Of a DNA stretch of 64,000 nt, positions 59,281-64,000 are shown in pieces. The position numbers and the translations under genes are program-made. This stretch comes from Apoderus coryli (taxonomy: Eukaryota > Arthropoda > Insecta > Coleoptera > Attelabidae). The stretch lies in contig OU452199.1 of NCBI GenBank assembly GCA_911728435.2, positions 6,272,860-6,336,859 on the forward strand, read 5' to 3'. A model generated the notes under the pieces. It was not told the DNA's origin, did not search any database, and saw nothing but the letters and a program-made list of their open reading frames with translations. Every line of letters begins with the position of its first letter. Position 1 is the first letter of the stretch.

Positions 59281-60075
59281 TTCCACAGGTTAGATTTCGG
59301 CGCAGTACGGCGCACTGTGCGCTTGTTGTGCGCTGTGCGCTTGTTGTGCGCCGCGCACAGTTCTAGGAAACCGTAGCTTTAGCTAGTACCACTCGTTGTC
59401 TCCCTCTGTCCATTCAATGCGCGTATAGGCAGGAATTGTATATACGAGGCGCGTTTGGGATGTAAAATGAAAGGGATAACAGGAATTGTTGTATAGCATT
59501 ACAACGGAATTCAAATTTGTAAATAAAATAGCGCGAGCAAAATATTTGTGAATGCAATAATACATTAAATGTGAATATATTAAAGGAAGACAAACAAATG
59601 ATTGTTTCTTTATAAGAATTACCAAATCAAACCGTAATAATGTAAAAAAAAAGATAAATTAATAATAACAAAAATAAACACATAAACATACACATAAGGC
59701 AGGACGAACCAAAATTAATATAAGAATCAATATTTTTTTTTAAATTATGGGTTCAATAATAATAAATTGAGTATTTAATTTAGGGCGAAGTTTTAAAGGT
59801 AGGCGGTGCTTACCTTGCCTACTCCGACCAGCCGCTACTGTTTTGAACCAAACTTTTAACAAATAAAATAATGACATTTATTACTCAACTGACTTTTGAA
59901 ATGATGTTTAATTTATTAAAAACAACATTATTGAAGCATCCTGTATATTAAAACAATCGTAGAAAAAGTATATATTATGAATTAGGTAAGGCTGTAAACA
60001 AAAAAATAAAACTGCCTACTTAAACCTTCTTGCTTTTACAGATTTAATTTTGATTTATTATGTTTTCATAATCGA

Positions 60076-60440
60076 TTAATTCCGCTTTTTCTGACTTAAT
60101 ACTAAGTAATGATTTGTGCTTTCTTGAGTCATCGAAAACCTTTGGAAATTCAAAATTTTATTTAATCTGCTAAACGACCTTTCTGCCCCAGCGCCGTTGG
60201 AAGTTAATGGTGAAAAATATGTTTAACAAAACAGTGTGAGCATCTAAATTCTTCGACATTATATGAAAGGAAGAATTTCTGCTGTCACAAGATTACTAGC
60301 ATCGTTTTTAAGTTCTACAAGTAAATTACAAAACATTTGGTACCTATTCGTAGTTAATTATAGAGTCATTAATATCTTTGGCATAACATAATTGAAGATC
60401 CATTAAACATTTAATATTTTCTTCACAGTCCTTAAAATAC
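60076..60440 (-). pseudogene. hAT transposase dimerisation-domain remnant
   Basis: The minus strand reads MSKNLDAHTVLLNIFF and, after a frameshift, SPLTSNGAGAERSFSRLNKI and LNFQRFSMTQEST, ending in a stop at 60076. The AERSFSxLxxIK...SM pattern is the C-terminal hAT dimerisation motif. Upstream parts contain several stops. It lies outside the hAT termini at 51557-59840, so it belongs to another copy. Confidence 0.65.
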
Positions 60441-60444
60441 ACAA

Positions 60445-60890
60445 TTCACTTATGCTTATTTTAATATTAGATCATACTATAGTGATTTGTGAACACCCTG
60501 TACCTTGGTGTGCCAACTTCTTTATAGATCTTTGTTTGTTTGCAAGGTATTCCTGAGATAAATTAAAAATTTCAGGAGTCGATTTCTTTAAAAGCCAATA
60601 TGAATTTAATTTTTCGAAGACCTGTTTTTGGCAAAAAATTAACGAAAAAAATTATTATTTCAAAAACAGACGGAGATACGTATAGGGAAGTTTTAACAAA
60701 AAGTACTTCAAATTGAATGAGGAATCCAAAAATATAATAATATATACTATGTTCCATTTAAAATAAGAAAGTTGATAGGAACTTCCGGTATAACCGGAAG
60801 TGACACACACGTCAAAATATCTTAGAAATGTAGATTCGATCGACAAATGTCAGTAGCCAAAATTTCAGGATGATCAAATATATATATGAC
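60445..60890. other. Non-coding
   Basis: Nothing recognised beyond a CACCCTGTA-type MITE end near 60495. Confidence 0.4.
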
Positions 60891-60894
60891 ATAA

Positions 60895-62445
60895 GATTCG
60901 TTTTCGATTGAATTAGTTACTGAAGATGAAATATTAAAAGCATGGCTCAGTAACAGGATGACATCAGGTCCGGATGGTCTTCCATCTTTCTTTGTAAAAG
61001 ACTGTATGCCGGTTCTGGTTGGGCCGCTGTGCTTGATATTTAACTTGGCCCTTGAAAATAAGGTATTTCCGCAGGAGTGGAAGAGGTCTAAGGTTGTTCC
61101 TATTCTGAAGTTGGGTGACAGATCTGTGATTGATAACTATCGCCCGATTTCCATTCTGTCGAATTTTGCAAAAATTTTTGAGTCTGTACTATATGATCGT
61201 ATTTATAGTTTTGTTAGAAATCAGATTTCCACTGTACAACATGGTTTCTTTTCCCATAGATCTACTGTGTCTAATCTAGCGGTTCTTTCTGAAACTGTTT
61301 CTGAGGTTTTAGATCGTGGAGGCCAAATTGATGTAATATATACAGATTTCACTAAGGCATTTGACAGAATGGATCACGGCATTTTGATGCGAAAATTTGA
61401 CCAGTTTGGTTTTGTTTTAAACCTAAAATTGTTTCTTCAGTCATACTTGAAAAATAGACCTCAGTATGTTTCTCACAATGGCTACCAGTCTCATACATAT
61501 ACAGCTTCTTCAGGAGTGCCTCAGAGATCGAACCTTGGACCCCTCTTTTTTATGTTATTTATCAATGACCTGGAGAATGGAATGAATTGTGATCGGCTGA
61601 TGTTTGCGGATGATCTTAAATTGTACAGTTCTATTGATAGTATCGTTGACTGTGCTAACCTACAGAACAATTTGGAGCTGGTGCATCAATGGCGCGTACT
61701 AAATAAACTTTCACTTAATCCGTCGAAGTGCAAATATATCAGTTTGACGCGCAAGAGGGTGATCATTGATTACGTTTACTCCATTGATCAGGTGCAAATC
61801 ACACGATGTGAATCTATCACTGATTTAGGAATTATATTTGATTCGAAATTTACGTTTGCTGAGCATATCAATTATAAGACACTAGAGGCAGGTAGGACAT
61901 ACGGTTTTCTGGTTAGGAATTGCAGGGGATTTAGAAACACAGATACCCTTAAAACGCTGTACTTTAGCTCTAAACTGGAATATGGGTCACTGATATGGTA
62001 TCCATATTATGTGACTCATCAAAATACGGTCGAAAAAGTGCAAGGTAGATTTTTGAGGTACTTAATGTATAAAGAGGTTGGTCATTATCCTCCAAGGGGT
62101 ACTGACTACCAATTAATGACAGATCGATTTGAGATACCAAGTCTTGAACATAGAAGGAAAATAAATTATTTGCGATTTCTTTACAGTTTAGTTCACTCCA
62201 ATATAGATTGTTTCCCCTTGCTTTCAAGAATTAATTTCAACGTTCCAAGGCAGCATATAAGGTCCAGTACAACATTTTATTGTGGTTATGCTAGGACGAA
62301 TCTTATGTTGAGATCTCCTATTTCTATTTGTACCAGAAACTACAATCTTATGTGTAAATATTGTGATATTTTTTCGTGTAGTGGTAAAGAAATTATGGAT
62401 TGTGCCATGTCTCATGTTACTGTTAGTATTACCATTAAGAGCTAG
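60895..62445 (+). pseudogene. Jockey-type reverse transcriptase, long open frame
   Basis: The frame is open from 60895 (ELVTEDEILKAWLSNRMTSG) to TAG/stop at 62445, with the first ATG at 60958. RT motifs in order: SGPDGLPSFFVK, VVPILKLGDRS..NYRPIS, QHGFFSHRSTVSNL, VIYTDFTKAFDRMDHGIL, SSGVPQRSNLGPLFF, RLMFADDLKLYS (FADD), LSLNPSKCKYISLTR, ITDLGIIFDSKF, and a C-terminal LEYGSLIWYP / VEKVQGRFLRY region. The SGVPQGS box reads QRS, a Gly-to-Arg change at a strongly conserved site, so activity is doubtful despite the open frame. Endonuclease and ORF1 are lost by truncation. Confidence 0.9.
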
Positions 62446-62566
62446 TTTTCTTTTTATTTTATTTTAAGTTTTTTTTTTGTGGTTTCACCGTTTTGGAATT
62501 ATTATTATTTTGTCCTGTAATTGGCTTCGCTGTTGTACAATAAATGCTATTATTATTATTATAAGA
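60895..62566 (+). mobile_element. 5'-truncated Jockey-type LINE
   Basis: Begins inside the RT linker, contains the long ORF below and ends after AATAAA with an (ATT)n tail (62548-62562). Confidence 0.8.
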
Positions 62567-62569
62567 ACT

Positions 62570-62796
62570 AATTGCTTACAAATTAACTATAGGTCAAACT
62601 TGTTGTCCAAGAGTGAACCTACATTTCTAAAAAACATCATCTCAAATCTTACAGAGCTCAAGAGCAAATCGATGGCAAACTTAGGGTAAATTTTGAATAT
62701 TCTGCTAATTTTGTCGTTGTGTATAGTAAGTGATAGTGATATCAGTCAAGACGACTTTACGCACCATAAAAACTTGAAAAACGTTCGAAACAAAAC
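62570..62796. other. Intron start of GPCR gene and LINE flank
   Basis: The minus-strand donor GTGAGT is at 62797-62802; sequence leftwards is intron interrupted by the LINE, if the gene continues in that direction. Confidence 0.45.
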
Positions 62797-62802
62797 ACTC
62801 AC

Positions 62803-63387
62803 CTGTATATAAAGCACAAACTTACACATTCCAGTACCGAACCACCATGTACTCGTCACATCCCATACGACTGAAAACGGTAAACAAAACAATATCACTA
62901 ACGCATCTGCTACCGCCAAATTCACAATAAAATAATTGGTGACAGTACGCATAGTGTGATTTCTATAAACCGCCACACACACTAAACAATTACCAACTAA
63001 CCCGATGATAAACACGACACAGTGAAAAAAAATTAACGCCCATGTCCAACTTTTAGGATAAATGAAATCCAGATAATCATCTATGGTCGGTTCGTACTCA
63101 ACCACAGTAGAAGATGAATTATCTGCAGTGACATTTCCCAATTGGATTATCTCGTTGTGCTGTTCTTCTTCCTCTTTGTCGTTTATTTTGTTTGTTGTTG
63201 ATTTAATTACTGTATATTCCTTGTTCGACTGTAATGAGCTGTCTTTACTGATCGATTCGTTTGACGATGCTGTGCTGTTGTTGTTGTTGCTTTGCCAAAC
63301 ATTTTGTGATAGTATCGGTGAGGCCAGAAGGAAAATAATTAGCCACATGCTCTTTTTCGTGGAAATTGTAGTGGACGTCAGTGACAT
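62803..63387 (-). CDS. Class A GPCR, first coding exon (peptide-receptor type)
   Basis: ATG at 63387; 195 codons end exactly at CAG|GTGAGT (62803/62802), phase 0. Residues 1-28 form a signal-peptide-like start (SMWLIIFLLASPILSQ), followed by a Ser/Asn-rich extracellular tail with several N-glycosylation sequons. TM1 ALIFFHCVVFIIGLVGNCLV carries the GN motif; TM2 NYFIVNLAVADALVILFCLP the LAxAD motif. Next come WWFGTGMCKFVLYIQ, with the ECL1 Trp and the disulfide Cys opening TM3. MRTVTNYFIVNL is typical of orexin/allatotropin/SIFamide-like neuropeptide receptors; the exact ligand is not decidable. The remaining TMs would lie on exons to the left, beyond or between the LINE insertions, and are not seen. 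Confidence 0.85.
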
Positions 63388-64000
63388 GGTTACAGTAACA
63401 CATCAAATGGTTGGTAATCTTCCTGAAACAATAATAAAGGATCATTAAATAACATTGTAGTCATTGAGTCTTTAACGATCAATCATATTTTAGTTATATA
63501 TGGGATGACGTTCAAAAGACCTATTGATTAAGCACATAACAACTCCAATCGAATATTTTAAATATATTTTACACGACTAGGAACTACGCTTAGTCCATGA
63601 CTTAAGTTGTTTCCGCAATCAATCGCGAGCACCTCGCTTTACTAGCGTTCTAAGTAGGGAGCCCTGTGTTTTGAGACTTTCGTTTAGACTAAAATTGTAT
63701 GTAAAATTTTTATTGTTTAAAAACAAATTTCTTAACGAAACCTCAGAAAGAGTTACTCCAGCAGAACTCATGGTTCACAAACGGCGATCTAAGAAATTCT
63801 ATAATATTATTTGGAAAATGAAACGGCGTACAAAATAGTATATAGATATTTTTTTTAATCTTGGGTTGTAGGACTCATGTAAGTAAAACTCTAAATTATG
63901 CAAACTGCAACGTTTTGCAGGCTATATTGTCGCTTTATCAAGCACAAAAAACACAATTATCTCTGTCGACCCATGCCTCGGTCTGGTTCTACTGAGGCCC
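63388..64000. other. 5' flank of GPCR exon
   Basis: No further gene recognised; may hold 5' UTR or promoter. Confidence 0.35.

Larger units (their letters stand above)
54350..59378 (+). mobile_element. PIF/Harbinger-type element nested in the hAT element
   Basis: Ends AGCTACGGTTTCCTAGA at 54350 and its inverse ending 59378 are flanked by TTA at 54347-54349 and 59379-59381, the 3-bp site typical of PIF/Harbinger. GC-rich repeats of GCGCACAACAAGCGCAC type extend the inverted ends to some 60-80 bp. A transposase remnant is at 55028-55234. A Gypsy fragment and LINE tail have inserted inside. Confidence 0.8.
51557..59840. mobile_element. hAT-type element (8.3 kb) filled with nested insertions
   Basis: Left end CAGTGGCGGCTCGTGGGT at 51557; right end CCAGCCGCTACTG ending 59840. 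The perfect 8-bp duplication TTTTGAAC lies at 51549-51556 and 59841-59848, the size made by hAT transposases. No hAT ORF is seen inside; much of the length is a LINE and a PIF/Harbinger element. The original hAT core was probably a short non-autonomous copy. Confidence 0.85.

Noticed and set aside
59149..59376. 75-codon ORF at the Harbinger right end
   Set aside because: It is a translation of the GC-rich terminal repeat (CGCACAACAAG units).

Overview
This window looks like an insect nuclear genome fragment: AT-rich, with GT-AG introns, arthropod-type transposons (piggyBac, mariner, hAT, PIF/Harbinger, P/THAP, Gypsy and several non-LTR families), a MADF-domain exon and a neuropeptide-type GPCR exon. 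The species cannot be fixed from sequence alone. The repeat load suggests a large, transposon-rich genome; a beetle or hemipteran is my guess.

Layout. 0-10 kb: Gypsy remnant, a hammerhead-ribozyme repeat split by a 5'-truncated LINE, a THAP/P-element-like remnant, and a degenerate piggyBac between TTAA sites. 10-20 kb: LINE scraps, a MADF exon with one nonsense codon, several foldback/MITE-like inverted repeats, a 605-bp palindrome with a hammerhead at each end, and a broken IS630/Tc1-like transposase. 20-28 kb: a second copy of the RNase-H LINE, a spliced two-exon gene of unknown family (about 451 aa), a complete mariner-like element with one stop codon, and a CR1/Jockey-type RT fragment.

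28.5-50.6 kb is the main item: a complete 22,148-bp foldback transposon bounded by a perfect 9-bp target duplication (TTCGACATT). Its arms (about 6.2 and 7.1 kb) are inverted and consist of a short unique end plus 38 (left) and about 43 (right) tandem copies of a ~157-bp unit. Between the arms lies one long reading frame (two ORFs in the same frame, split by a single TAA). It has a Mutator-like DDE core with a CxxH motif, a PHD finger, a YqaJ-type PD-(D/E)XK nuclease, a Ulp1-type cysteine protease and a C-terminal Cys-rich finger. A second, separate 3.15-kb DNA transposon with its own terminal inverted repeats, encoding a two-exon 694-aa DDE-like protein, is nested inside it.

50.6-64 kb: an 8.3-kb hAT-type element (perfect 8-bp duplication TTTTGAAC) that contains a Jockey-type LINE and a 5-kb PIF/Harbinger element (TTA duplication), which in turn contains a Gypsy fragment. 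Then follow a hAT dimerisation-domain remnant, a long Jockey RT ORF and the first coding exon of a class A GPCR on the minus strand. Probable host genes are few: the GPCR exon, the 451-aa gene, and possibly the MADF exon. Several transposon genes are nearly intact with one in-frame stop, which suggests recent activity.
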